Positions 27,633 through 40,014 of a stretch of DNA of 64,000 nt are shown here, in pieces. This DNA is from Macrotrachela quadricornifera (taxonomy: Eukaryota > Rotifera > Eurotatoria > Philodinida > Philodinidae): positions 40,251 through 104,250 of the forward strand of contig JAJEKB010017727.1 of the NCBI GenBank assembly GCA_022393335.1. The letters are read 5' to 3'. The notes under the pieces are model-generated. The model ran no database searches. It saw only the letters and a list, made by a program, of their open reading frames with translations, and was not told where the DNA came from. Numbering within the stretch: the first letter of the stretch is position 1; the number at the start of each line of letters is the position of its first letter. The position numbers and the translations under genes were made by a program.

Positions 27633-28750
27633 AATCAATATCTTTTAAATACGTAGATACGATAATATATAATAATAGATTTATTTACATAGGATTGTGT
27701 CAAACGGACAATGAAAGAGTATATAATGAGTGGGATAGAAATAAATAGTTGATGCAAAGATGCACGTACTACCACATAGGCATATTTTATTTGCACTTTT
27801 AGAATATCTATGAGAGCAAAGTAAAGTAGTTGAAACTATGTTGAGTGGTTTGATATAGAAATAAAAATGATGGCAATGTATTATTCAGTAAATTGTATAA
27901 TAATTATTGCTTTGTAAAGTGCGAAAAATTGATACAACTACCATCAACAGAAATATATTATATAAACAATGAATGTATTACAATATAAAGTATAATTTAT
28001 CCTTTTTGACTTCGACATATTTAACCTTTGATTAGATAGGCACGTGTATTCGAAATGTGGATAAAGAATATGAAGATATTTCGTATTCTTTTATAAGATT
28101 CTTTTCTCTAATATGATGAAAAAAATATTTATCTATATGATAAGATTTGTACCAATTTAGAATAAAAAATATTTATTAAATAAATAAAATTATGATTGAT
28201 AAACAACATAAATCATTTAATTCGAGAAACGTCAACTTTGTCGACTACAAAAAATGTCGTTTACAAGTTTCATGAACAAACTTATAATCGACTTTTTTCT
28301 GTCGTCGACAAAAGTTATGCTTCCCTTGTGTAGGATATCCCATAAATAACTATACAATAAAAAAATTCAATTATGTCTACAATTTTCTTAACGATCGAGC
28401 TGATGCTTTTTACTGATGGTAGAGCAGTGGTGAAAGTTTTTATTTATAAGAAAGATAATATCAAACAGGAGGCTTTATAGTATCCAAGTTAGCATTAATA
28501 TAGATTTATAAACATGTTATTGGTGACAAAAAAGGGAATTCGAAAGTTCGTCAATAAGACTTTCGCCAATATTAGCAATACTCGACACGAGGAATTTACT
28601 AAGGACATGCTGAAATATGATATCATTATAGAGAAGTTGGGTGTGCTTCTGCAGCAGTAGGAATTGTAGTTGGCTGATGCTGCTTTGTCTTTTCGATAGA
28701 CTTTTTCGTGGTGTTCCACTAGAAAGTTATAATTGCAATTGTGTCGATAA
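27633..28750. other. Gene-free stretch
   Basis: No supported gene. A short imperfect palindrome (ACTTTGTCGAC against GTCGACAAAAGT) lies within about 28231-28315. The minus-strand frame at 28495-28719 looks like decayed sequence with no family match. Confidence 0.4.
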
Positions 28751-29418
28751 TTGATCAGTTGTTGTTGGATTAGCTAACGAGAGAACCTTCCCAACAGTTG
28801 GATGCCGTTTAAGCCCATATTTTGCCTATGACTAGGGCTCAGTGAAACTAAAAAAAATCCTATAAGAATTCGGGTCCATATTTTGCTTAGCTAAAGTTAT
28901 GACCGTTTTAATGAGTTTTCGGCCTTTGGATCAGTTATTCATGGAAAAATCAATTACGAGGTTTTCACCTGAAAATTTTCCCAGAAATGATTCTCGAGGC
29001 TATTAGAATATCCTAAAACTTTACTCAAACGAATGTACTTTTCTCGAGATATTGAGTGTCTCACATAACTTGACTGTATGGCCTCACTTGTGATATATAA
29101 GCGGGTTTTGTGCATTTGATATTTCAAGAGAAGTATTTTCATTTGAGCTGAACTTTTTTAGGATGTTCTAATGGCCGTAAGATCTGTGCGTGGGCAAAAT
29201 TTCAGTTGAAAATCTCGTAATGAAGTTTTCCATGAATAGTTGACACAAAAACTGAAAATCCAATAAAACGGTCTTAACTCTGGTTGAGTCAGGCATGAGT
29301 TCGAGCCTTTATAGAATTTTCTTAGTTTTACGGTGTACTATTCGTAAGCAAAATATGGGCTCAAATGGCGTTCAACAGTTTGGGAAGTTCCCTTGTGAGT
29401 GAATTATCTGATCAGCTG
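28751..29418. mobile_element. Degenerate fold-back element (about 670 bp palindrome)
   Basis: The left half (from about 28751) and the reverse complement of the right half (to about 29418) align throughout. Examples are GCCCATATTTTGC near 28815 against its complement near 29345, and ATTCATGGAAAA near 28937 against its complement near 29230. The symmetry centre is near 29090. The arms have many point differences, so the copy is old. No coding capacity is seen. It fits a fold-back type non-autonomous DNA transposon; no clear target duplication was found. Confidence 0.7.
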
Positions 29419-30232
29419 TCTGAAGGAAACGCGCAGTGGCGTGTGTTGTGATAGGCATCGATCAATCTACAAAGTTTGTGACTAAAACATAGTGACGATG
29501 GGCGTTGAATTATTCAATTATGATCAAATGTTACTGTGTCTCCGTGAAATGGGCAAGACCGTAGAAGAAATGATATGCGAATGAGGCGAAGTCATATTGA
29601 CGAATTTCTTGCATCCTTATCTGCAATTAAACCATTGTGAGATTCTGGCGCTAAACACGATGATAATAAACTTGATAGTTACACTATTCAAAAAAAAGAA
29701 TCTCCATAATGATTAGAAAGTATAAAGAAAGAGGCAACTGCAGTTAGCTGAATCTGATCGCAGTTTTTTTTTTTATTGTTAATGATTTTTATTTAAATGT
29801 TTATATTAGACTAAAATTACCTAAAAATTGGCGGTTGAATTCAATTTCAGTTTAACGTAAATTTTTTTTTAAATTGGTTTTTAAACTTATATATCAACCT
29901 AGATATGAAAGAATGTTTACAAAAAATAATATCCGTTCCAGTTGATACTTTGGTGATAAATAAAATCCATGATGTATAAAATGCTCAGAGGGTCTTCATC
30001 CGACTATCAATCAATCTTAAAGAGAGAAATCACTAAGTTTGTTTACAAATGATAACATTATTTATTGAACTTTTATATTTCAATAAAATATATTTTGCGA
30101 ACTCATAATTTTTTATTCACATATTTTATGTGAAAATAGGTTTTTTCTTGAATACGAAGAGACGTTTTATGAAGCTTTATTTCTGCATATATAACGAGTG
30201 CATTTATCTTCTCTTTTATTTTCTTTAATATA
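29419..30232. other. Gene-free stretch
   Basis: A 28-codon frame at 29499-29585 is the only open segment of note and is too short to call. Otherwise AT-rich non-coding sequence. Confidence 0.4.
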
Positions 30233-30733
30233 TTCTCTTTCTCATAGAGAAGAGTCTAGCAAGAATAAATTGTTTGTTTGTTTGCTTGCTTGCTTGTATG
30301 TTCGCACAAGGTCAAAAAAACATTCTCTTAATATTTTCTGTAAAACTTGACCAAAGGGTAATCTGGACCGAGGAACTCGAATCTGATGTTAGTTTTTCAA
30401 AATCTTTTTCGGATCCATTTTTTTTAACACAAAGGATCACTTTTTTTGCCAAAAAATTTTTTTATAAGGGCTGACCGAAGCGTAATCGGGGTCGAGGAAT
30501 CCAAATCTGAAGACTGTTTTCTAAAAATTTTTTTATGCTCAAATTTTAAATAAACGACAAATTTTTAACAGAAAAATATTTGTTTTTATGAGGTTTGGTC
30601 AAAGGCAGTTAATGTCCATGAACTTGAATCTAACTCCGGTTTTTTTAAAATTTTATAAATGCATAGCTTGACGGTAGTTTAGAAATACGATTCCTACGAG
30701 AAAGAGCTGAGCGAGTCTTTAGACGAGCGCTAC
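30233..30733 (+). repeat. Left long terminal inverted repeat
   Basis: Matches the reverse complement of 35107-35600 along its length. In the segment around 30510-30625 only a handful of differences occur per hundred bases; elsewhere small indels occur. It contains a (TTTG)n/(CTTG)n tract at about 30271-30297 that is mirrored on the right side. Confidence 0.9.
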
Positions 30734-31269
30734 TTGTCTTATTTATGTTGATCTGTGGCCAATTCTCTTACTTGTGGAAATCGATCATTTTGTTTCAATA
30801 CTATCTCTACTTTTATACACACATTTAATATCCACTCTTGATTATTTTATAATCAATGATACATATATAATAACAATCGAAATTATTATACAAGGGTTCA
30901 CAATAAGCGTATAATAGTTATATCTTTTAAGAATAATATTATTAAAGGATGATATTGGATGAACATAACATCTTGTAATAGCGTTATCTTTAGGCACACA
31001 AATCCTTACAAATATTCTCATAATTCTATTGAAAACATTTTTACTTTGTTATTTGTATATATACATGTGAAAAGAAAATTCAACGATTACCAAAGAAGTG
31101 GTTAGATGAGCATGAACTTACCCATATAGAATATTAATGCAATTATCAAATAAATGCTCTACTAACAAAAATGTTTATAAAGACGATAATAAACAAGGAA
31201 CAGAAAAGAAATAAACAACAACTAAATATAAGTTTGACAGATTTATTCGACGAAAACATAAAAGAATAA

Positions 31270-33170
31270 TTATTCGCTAATTAAAATATCTTTCACAATT
31301 TGATAATGAACAATAGTTAATAATGTGATCGTTATTTTTAATAATAAGAAAATGGAAAATAAAAATTTAGAAAGACCAATAATAAGTGTGTAATAAACAT
31401 TTGGTATGTCTTCAATAAAAAATTCCGCCTGTATACACAAATTTATAATAGCAAATAAACTTGATAAAAAAAACAATCGAAATAGTGTTTCGAAAATTGT
31501 CATCATTAAAAGTATATTAATATAAGAAAGTAGAATCAAATATTTTTGTAATGGAGATAAAGTATTATCATAAGATATTTTAATGTATTTATTATTTTCC
31601 TATAATTCATAAGATATAGAATTATAATCTAAATTATAAATTGATGACCAAAATTTCTGACACACCTTATCATTTATATAAAGATTATTTCTAGCAACTT
31701 TCTTTAATTCAAATAAATTTTGTTTCATTGTATTTAGTTGATCCCTTTCTTTTCTCAAATGTTTACCAAAATATTCATGTTTAAAATGAATATTTTTTAT
31801 CATGGAAAAAAACTATAGACAATATCCAATAATAAATAATAATTAAAATAAGAAAAATTAATAATATTATCCATTTATTTTGTTTTAATAAATAATCAAA
31901 CGGTTGTGGTTGCTAATAATTAATAAAAAATATTCAATTAGAAATCTTCTTTTAGAGACACAAGAGAAATTTGTTTGCCCCACACGTAGACATTTATCAT
32001 TTACCATTCTATCAATAGTTTTGTTTTTTATTTTGTCAGCTAAATTCATATTCATAGCATCTGAATAAGCTGACATAATGAAAATTGATTAATCTGTAAG
32101 AATAATAAAACAAACGAGGACAATAAAAAATAATCAGTTGACACATATCAACGAACAAAAGAAAAAAACTTTTTTCTATAATCAAATAACTTTAACGAAA
32201 AAACTCTAATCTTAAAGACGAAAAATAAATGCAAAAGATCTATTCAGCTTTTCTATTACTTTTCTTTACTACTTCAAACATAGCTATTATCAAAATATAA
32301 CAACATTGGACAGTCGCAACCGTGCCAACCAACGCAATGGTACTTTCTAAATAAGCTAATATATTAAGATTTTCAATATGTTGGGCCACAATCAGACATA
32401 TAGCACTAATAATTGCTGTTGTATTAATGATAAATGGACCACCATAAACGATCAATACTATTAATATATTAAAGAAACCGAATACATTGAGCACTGATCG
32501 TATGTATTTTAATATTCCCATGTCACCACTTTTTTGACAACTGCGGCACAATGCCCGCAGTACGCTTAACTGCGGCGTAATTGCGTTCGCATCTGCGACG
32601 CAGTCGTCGTAGTTTGGACTGACGCATGGAGATATAAAAGGAACTGTCACAAGCATTCTATCTCATTTTAACTTTTTACAATGAGAAAGATACATCATTT
32701 TTTTTCTAAACAAGAAATCAATGCTATGGTGTATTAAATGATGAATTATGAATTAATTAATGGTTATTAGTTTATCAATAATTTATTATTAATTTATTAA
32801 CTTATCAATTATTTAAATTTATTTATTTAGAAAATGCTGATATTGACTGGGCGTCTTCTGTTACAAATGCGATTTTTTTATCACAGTTGCGACGTAACTG
32901 CGGAGAATGCTGCAACTGCGGCGCAGTTTTTCGCAATTACGGGTCATAGTGCGACCGCAGTTGCGCCGCAGTTGAATAGATGGGTTGTATGTTGATTGAC
33001 GGTATGTTTATACGAATTGAGGATCTCTTTATTTGGTCATGAGATGTATGATTACGTATGCATTCATCACAAATAAGTTGATCAGACGAGAAATCTTCTA
33101 ACATTTTAACAATAGTTTCATGATATTCATTAGTTAGTTTTGTATGATTGTGTATGTGGAGCATTATCAT
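31270..33170 (-). pseudogene. Membrane-protein-like coding fragments inside the long-TIR element
   Basis: Four minus-strand open segments contain strong hydrophobic spans. 32537-32240 encodes about three spans (FFNILIVLIVYGG, IISAICLIVAQHI, CYILIIAMF). About 31900-31800 encodes another (WIILLIFLILIIIYYWIL). 31539-31270 encodes two or three more. A soluble segment (31803-31600) and a Cys-containing segment (33170-32980, with CDECIRNH) lie between or upstream. They may be exons of one multi-span protein, but frames and splice sites do not join cleanly, and a nested repeat interrupts the coding path at 32538-32974. I do not recognise the family. A chemoreceptor-like or element-borne membrane protein is possible. 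Confidence 0.35.
32538..32974. mobile_element. Nested GC-rich element with CAACTGCGGC tips
   Basis: Starts CAACTGCGGC and ends with the complement, and carries several more copies of ACTGCGGC inside both ends. These sub-terminal repeats are GC-rich in an AT-rich setting. About 250 bp of ordinary AT-rich sequence lies between. It accounts for the odd N-terminal 40 residues of the frame at 32656, which are an artefact of reading through the repeat. No target duplication was recognised. Confidence 0.55.
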
Positions 33171-33544
33171 TTGATGAATATATGTGTCATCAAGATAAAG
33201 TGAACCAATGTCATAATAAATATTAATGAAAAGTGTAATTTAACAGAACTTTTATTACGAAGATATAGTGCGGGTGGCGTCTGAAAAAAATTTTTTTTAA
33301 TATATAGAGAAATGACGCATACACTTACGAGATTTATACCTTTAACCTTTAAATATTTGCTTGATATGTCAAGATGAATATCTAAAAAATAAAATCGGTT
33401 AAATATGATTTATTATTTCAAATTCTGTAACTAACCATTGCGAATATCAATAACATCGGTTATTTTCTGGAATCAAATAAAAAATAATTCTGTTATGCAA
33501 AAAAAAAAACAAAATCTATTTCATTTTATTTTATTCTAAAATCA

Positions 33545-34075
33545 CCCTCGACTTGTTCCATAGGATGACTAGCTTCAACTATATCTTCTTTATATTTTAG
33601 TTAACAAAAATAACTATGGGACAAGTCGACTTGTCCCATGAGATAACTCGACTTATCTCATAGGATAATTGACGTCAACTATACTTTCATATTTGTTAAC
33701 AATAGTACCTATGAGATAACTAGATTTATCTCACAGGATAAGTCGAGTTGTTCCATGATTATTATTATTAACTAAAGTGTATAGAAAATATAGTTGAAGC
33801 GAGTTATCCTATAGGATAAGTCGAGTTATCGCGTGGCTATTATTGTCAACTAAAGTATATAGAATATATATTTGTAACGGCTTATCCTATGAGACAAGTC
33901 ACTTCAACTATATTTTCCATAAACTTTAATTAACAGTAATAACCATGGGATAACTCGACTTATCCTATAGGATAACTCGCTTGAACTATATTTTTATATT
34001 TGTTAATAATAGTAACTATGCAATAACTCGACTTGTCTAATACGTAATTCGCTTGAACTATTTTTACTAGATATA
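33545..34075. repeat. Array of short repeats in alternating orientation
   Basis: Units of roughly 110-120 bp recur about five times, built of two modules. One is GATAACTCGACTTATCC with its partner around a central CCTATAGG. The other is an AACTATATTTT spacer linked to TTAACAATAGTAACTATG. Successive units switch strand, so the array can form nested hairpins. The core motif is itself near-palindromic (GATAAGTCGAGTTATC on the other strand). Confidence 0.75.
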
Positions 34076-34302
34076 ATGAAGAATCAATAACAATGAGAGA
34101 GCTCAACTGATGTTATAGAATAAGTTGGTTCACCGATTATTTTTTTACATATAGTTAAGCGTAATAATCACGAAGTAACCTAATTCATCTTGTGTGATAA
34201 CTCACGTCAAACCTTATTTTGTTTTTGTTTCGTTGACTATTATTGTTCATTTATCAATTGATCTCATATTCTGTGGAACATTGGCTTATTTTGTAAAGAT
34301 TT

Positions 34303-34630
34303 TTATCTAGGTAGTAGCTGTTTTCTTTCATTCCGTTCAAGCATGCTACAAATCTTTAAATTCTGTAGTACATGTGGAATCACTGATTTGATTTTTTGTG
34401 GACAGTATTTTTGAATCGTAGCATTTATGTACAGGTTCTGCTTGTGTTTACCTCTCCAATGATTCGCTAGTGACTGGTCGAACTTCATCTATTGGTTTGA
34501 TATCAAACAAAAATAATATTGAAATATAATGTACGATTGAAGAAATTTTAATTAGAATATCTTGACTAATTGGTGACATAAGATTTAATATATTCTTATA
34601 AGGTTTTTTGCTAGTTCTGCGTTCATCCAA
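34303..34630 (-). other. Unresolved open segments inside the element
   Basis: Two overlapping minus-strand frames (34630-34448 and 34488-34303) together stay open for about 330 bp with one frame change. The peptide is Lys/Arg/Ser-rich without recognisable domain. It could be a decayed coding exon of the element. Confidence 0.25.
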
Positions 34631-35106
34631 CTTTTATTAGTATTATATCAAGATGAGTGGCATTTTTATCGGTTAATATTATTTGTCCTCATTTAAGATT
34701 AACTAGTCGAAGTTTTAAAGCTTGGATATGGTGAGACTTAAAGAGAATGTATGCTCCGTTATCGGTTTAATAATATTATTTATAATATTACATATATGAC
34801 AATGTCCCACGAGGGTGAAGTTTTTGATGAACCGACCCGATCCAAGGTTGATAGACTTTCGTTAATTAATACAAAAATACTCGATTTTTAAAAAAACCAA
34901 ATGTGCACCAGTTTGAAGTTTCTTTCTCTTGAAAAATTGAATTTCTCAATTCTTTTTCTTTGTTACTCTCATTTCGTAGTTGAAAATAAGGAGAATGTTA
35001 TTGATCTTTTCGTCTTTTATGTTTCGTCAACATTAACTAGTTAACACAGCAAAAGCTATGTAATAGAATTGTTCTTGTTCTATTTTATGTTCTCATATAT
35101 ACACAC

Positions 35107-35600
35107 GTAGCGCTTGTCTAAAGACTCGCTCAGCTCTTTATCGTAGAGATCGTGTTTCTAAACTACTGTAAAGCTATGCATTTATAAAATTAAAAAAAAC
35201 CGAAGTCAGATTCAAGTTTTTGGGCATTAACTTTCTTTGACCAAACCTCATAAAAACAAATAGTTTTCTGTTAAAAATTTGTCGTTTATTTAAAATTTGA
35301 GCATAAAAAAATTTTTAGAAAACAGTCTTCAGATTTGGATTCCTCGACCCCGATTATCCTTTAGTCAAACCTTATAAAAACTTTTTTTTGTAAAAAAAAG
35401 TGGTTCTTTGTGTAAAAAAAGGATCCTCACAAAAAAACTTTAAAAACTAACATCAGATTCAGATCCCTTGACCTCGATTACCCTTTGGTGAACCCTTATG
35501 TTTTTTTCACCCTCTGTGGACATACAATCAATCAATCAATCAATCAAGCAAGCAAGCAGACAATTTATGTTTGTAAGACTCTTCTCTACGAGAAAGAGAA
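35107..35600 (-). repeat. Right long terminal inverted repeat
   Basis: Inverted copy of 30233-30733, including the mirrored tetranucleotide tract (AATC)n/(AAGC)n at about 35526-35557 and the tip GAGAAAGAGAA. Confidence 0.9.
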
Positions 35601-37206
35601 CTAATAATGATCTTCATCGATCGAGAAGTAATCTTACATTGTCAAAAAATCAATTTCGAATGACACCTTATATAAGGAGACGATTCTATCATGAAAAACA
35701 GCCCCTTGGAAAGAGTAAGGATTAAAAAAGTAAATCGCGATTCTGCTCGAAAGTACATTACAGACTGATCCTTTCAAAAATTTCCTTAATTGCCACTTCA
35801 AAACAAGCACAAATACACGCTCCTCGATTACCCCGCAGCTAAGCTGATGAAAGAACGTTATATCTCCAAAAAAGAGCTAGAGAGTACATCAATGAAGTTG
35901 TATCTTGATTTCGAATTCGTATTTATGATGATCAATAGAAGCCAGCAATCAATATGGAAAACCAACTGTATCAGTCGATTTCTTGATCCTGTGGCAAATA
36001 AAGTCGATTTTTTTTGATTCTGACACAAACTGACAGAGAAACTATTTTTTTTCATATGGCCCGCCTTTCAGTCAAGGGAAACAGTTTGTCCAAGTCGAAG
36101 TACTTTAAAGTTCAAAAGGACGATATTTATCCATTGGGAAAATGAGTTTCGATGATGATGAGCAATATTAAAATTTCGAAAAACACAATATCTCTATTGA
36201 GATGAAACAATCTCCATCTGTCGTTCTACTTCCTAGATGTGCGGCGACATTTGTGAACATGAATAAAATTATTCGCTGCTCAACATCTCCAAATTTATTT
36301 TCTTTACAAGCAAATCTTAGTCACAAATTGATCACGGTGTATTGTTGTACTTTTCTACAATCTATCATGGCATTTCTTAAAACTTTGAATATGTCACGAA
36401 TTTTTCTAATTCTAGTCGTTGTGTATGTAAATTTCATTATACCATACATATACTTTGAGATAATTACGGCGCGCAAAATGAGAGCATGTTCTTTTTTGTT
36501 TTCCTACTCGGCTGATAGAGCAAAACAGAAAACGAGTCTACTGCTGTCTTTTTCGTTCTCAATCGTGGCTTCTTATTCGACGTCTATGTATATAGATATG
36601 CATGAGTGAATATTATATTTTCATACAAGTGCTGTTATAAAAGACGAGCTGGCGTGTATATTTTGCACTCATACTATCGTTTCTTAACGACAAGTTCGTC
36701 TCAGAAACTATCATACGAATGCCCACGGTCCTTACTTTTCTCATAGTTCTATAAGCCCTCCCCATAATAGCCCCCCTCCACCAACATCACCAGCATACTA
36801 TCATTTTGAAAAAATTTTTTGAAACTCTGGTTAGTATTCCTACAATAAAACTGGCAAAAATTGTATATTTTCAAGTAAAAAGCTGTTTGAACCTTATTTA
36901 TAACAAGGGAAATCTCAAACTTCCCTTCGAAATCCTTGACAATCCCCTCAAAAGCACTCACAAGCTAGAGAAACCTACTGAACGAAAATTACATCTGAGA
37001 TCTTTGAAAATTCTTGGAACCTGATAGAAGTCTCCCCCGGAAAATTTGACCGATGGATTGTTTAGAAGCCTCCAAGTGCTTCTAATATAGAGATGAATTT
37101 ATTGATGACAGCTGTTAAAATGAATCAAATTTTTCCACAATTTCTTTAACATCTTACAAGAAACTGTCTTCTTCCGTCATATTATAACAAAAAACTTTCA
37201 TTGTAG
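35601..37206. other. Stretch without a supported gene
   Basis: Frames at 35790-36017, 36202-36609 and 36806-37024 show no family features. The region would have to contain the start of the downstream LRR gene if it has a longer N-terminus. No NACHT, death-fold or other NLR domain was recognised here. Confidence 0.4.
36636..36643 (+). promoter_or_regulatory. Candidate TATA box
   Basis: A perfect TATAAAAG lies about 31 bp before a pyrimidine-flanked CACTC at 36666-36670 that could act as initiator. The nearest plus-strand gene is the LRR array starting at 37231. It could equally be the promoter of a decayed retroelement. Confidence 0.3.
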
Positions 37207-40014
37207 ATCTCCGTTTATAATATAACTTAAATGGACAAATTAGCTCAAGAAGGAATGCAAATTCTTGCTGATACCTTACGAAAAAACACGGTGATTACCA
37301 TCTCCTCTCTTCATATTTTTTCATGTTTCTGTTCCTCTATATATAGGCATGCGTCACATTGGATCTTGAAGGCAAATACTTCGGAGACGAAGGAGCACAG
37401 TATCTCGCAAATACCTTACAAAATAACTCGGTGATCCACATTCTCTCTGCATCTCTTTCATATTCATCCTCTTCTTTGCACACAGACACTGATCACACTG
37501 GACGTTTCCAACAATATGATTGGAGCTATTGGAGCACAACATGTCGCTGATATCTTACAAACTAGCATGGTGATCCTTATTCTTTCTTCATCTCTTATAT
37601 ATTCATCTTTTTCTCTACATACAGACCCTGATCACACTGAAGTTTAATCGCAATTCAATTACAGACAAAGGGATGCAACATATCGCTGATGCTTTAAAAA
37701 AAAATAAGGTAATCTTTATTATCTCTTCATCGCTCTCATATTCATATTCTCCTTTATGCAAAGACACTCATCACATTGGAACTTAATGCCGTTAAAAGTG
37801 GAGCAACAGGAACAGATCATATAGCTAATGCATTACGAAATCACATGGTGATGCTCATTCTCTGTTCATCTCTCTTATATCCACCTTTTTCATCTACATA
37901 CAGACACTGACCACACTGGAGTTTACAAACAATAAAATCGGAGACGAAGGAACACAATATCTCGCTGATGTTTTAAGAAATAATACGGTATGCCTAATTC
38001 TTTCTTCATATTTCTTATATCCCTTTTCTCCTTCACATTTAGACACTCACCACACTGGACATAGGATACAATAATATTGGAGCAATTGGTGCACAGTATC
38101 TCGCAGATGCCTTACGAAATAACACTGTAATCCTCATTTTTTCTTCATCTTTCTGTCATATCGATCTTCTCCTCTACACATAGATACTGACTACATTAAA
38201 AATGCGAGAAAATAAGATCGGAGACGAAGGCGCACAACACCTCGCTGATGCCTTACATAATAACAAGGTGATTCTCATTGTCTCTTCATCTCTCTCTCAT
38301 ATTCATATGATCCATTAAATGTAGGCACTCACCACACTGATCCTTTCAGACAATAATATCACAGAGAAAGGAGCACAACATATCGCTTATGCGTTACTAA
38401 ATAACACGGTAATATGCATAATCTTGTCTTATCTCTCATATGCATCTTCTTTTCTACACACAGACACTCACCTCAATGGACCTTAGCCTTAATCGTCCTG
38501 GATCTGCTGGGACTCAGCATCTCGCTGATGCTCTGAGTAAAAACAAGGTAACCCTCATTCTCTCGTTACATGTCTTTCATATCTATCTTTTTCTTTAAAC
38601 ATAGACACTCACCGCAATGGATCTTACTAATAGTCGAATCGGATCTACTGAAATACAATATCTTGCTGATACCTTACAAAATAACACAGTGATCCTCATT
38701 CTCTCTTCATATCGCCCTCATATCTATCTTATCTTCTGTACATAGACGCTCACTACATTGAAAATTGCTGCGAATCGAATTGAAGGTGTTGGAGCACAAC
38801 ATCTCGCTGATGCGTTACTAAATAACACAGTATCTCTGATTTCCTCTTGATCTCTCTCATACGCATCTTTTCCTCTACATACAGACACTTACCACATTGG
38901 AACTTCGATACAGTGAGATTGGAGCTGAAGGAATACAACACCTCGCTAATGCCTTAAGAAATAACACAGTAAGTTTTAATCTCTCTTGATTTCTCTTACA
39001 TTCCTCTGCTCCTCTACACACAGGGACTGACCACACTGGAACTTCGCGGCAATCGCATAAAAGTTGCTGGAGCACGACATCTCGCTGATGCTTTACAAAA
39101 TAACATGGTAATCTTTATATCCTTTTCATTTTTTTAATATTCATCGTATTCATCTTATATAGACACTCACCAACCTGAATCTTACGGAGACTCGAGTTGA
39201 AGATGATGGAGCACAACATCTCGCCGATGCTTTACGGATTAACACAGTAATCATTATTTTCTCTTCATCTTTGTCATATTTATCTTGTTCGCTATGCACA
39301 GACACTCACTACGCTGGTGCTTGAACGCAATGATATCACAAAGAAAGGAACGCAATATGTTGCTGATGCTTTACGAAATAACACGGTGAGCCTCATTCTG
39401 CTTTCACCTTTTTCGCATTTTTCTTCTTCTCTACACACAGGGACTTACCGAACTAGACCTTTCTTCCAATGCAATCGAAGCTGTTGGGGCACAGCATCTC
39501 GCTGATGCCTTACGAAATAATACAGTAACATTCATTCTTTTTTCATCTCTCCCATATCGATCTTCTCTCTTGTACACAGACACTTACCACATTGATCCTT
39601 AAGCAGTGTAGAATCGAGGATAATGGAATAGAGCATATAGCTGAGGCATTAAGAAATAACACAGTGATTCTCATACTATCTCAATTTCTCTCATATTTGT
39701 TTCCTCCTCTACACATAGACACTCACTACACTGATCCTTCAATGCACTGGTATCAAAGAGAAAGGAGTACAACATCTAGCTGATGTTCTGCGAAATAACA
39801 TGGTAATTTCCTATATCACTCTCTCTCTCTCTCTCTCTCTTCACTTCTTTCATATCTATCTTATCTTCGAAACTTAGACACTCACCACAATGGACCTTCG
39901 TGGTAATGAACTCAAAGATAATGGCACTCAACAACTCGCTAATGCCTTACGAAACAACACAGTGAGTTTCAATCTCTATTTCCTTGCTCTCCTATATATA
40001 TTCTCTATACTTAG
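37207..40014 (+). repeat. Twenty tandem exon-intron units of 139-141 bp
   Basis: Exon starts fall at 37207, 37347, 37486, 37625, 37764, 37904, 38043, 38184, 38325, 38464, 38605, 38746, 38885, 39024, 39163, 39302, 39441, 39580, 39719 and 39878. Steps are 139-141 bp, except the step from 39719 to 39878, which is 159 because of a (TC)n expansion at 39824-39840. Each exon is exactly 84 bp. Introns are 55-57 bp and similar to one another, with a pyrimidine-rich CTCATTCTCTCTTCATCTCT core and a CTACACATAG acceptor. The whole unit, intron included, has been tandemly duplicated. Confidence 0.95.

Larger units (their letters stand above)
30233..35600. mobile_element. 5.4-kb element with 0.5-kb terminal inverted repeats
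   Basis: Two long inverted repeats (30233-30733 and 35107-35600) face each other around 4.4 kb. Their outer tips read TTCTCTTTCTC on both ends. The interior holds minus-strand membrane-protein-like fragments (31270-33170), a nested smaller element (32538-32974) and an array of alternating inverted repeats (33545-34075). No transposase, integrase or polymerase motif was recognised. This fits a large non-autonomous DNA element or a composite. The target duplication could not be settled: the flanks are ATATA and CTAAT. Confidence 0.75.

Noticed and set aside
32537..32656. N-terminal 40 residues of the minus-strand frame ending at 32240
   Set aside because: They are encoded by the GC-rich sub-terminal repeats of a nested element and are unlikely to belong to the membrane protein.
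30233..35600. Polinton/Maverick-type element, because of the long inverted repeats
   Set aside because: Too short, and no DNA polymerase B, integrase, ATPase or capsid motif was seen.
36202..36609. 135-codon plus-strand frame upstream of the LRR gene
   Set aside because: No recognisable domain and no splice path into the LRR array. Kept only as unassigned open sequence.
37207..40014. Regular 139-141-bp spacing that could be mistaken for a CRISPR-like array
   Set aside because: The repeated part is an 84-bp coding LRR exon, the spacers are similar pyrimidine-rich introns with GT-AG ends, and the host is a eukaryote.
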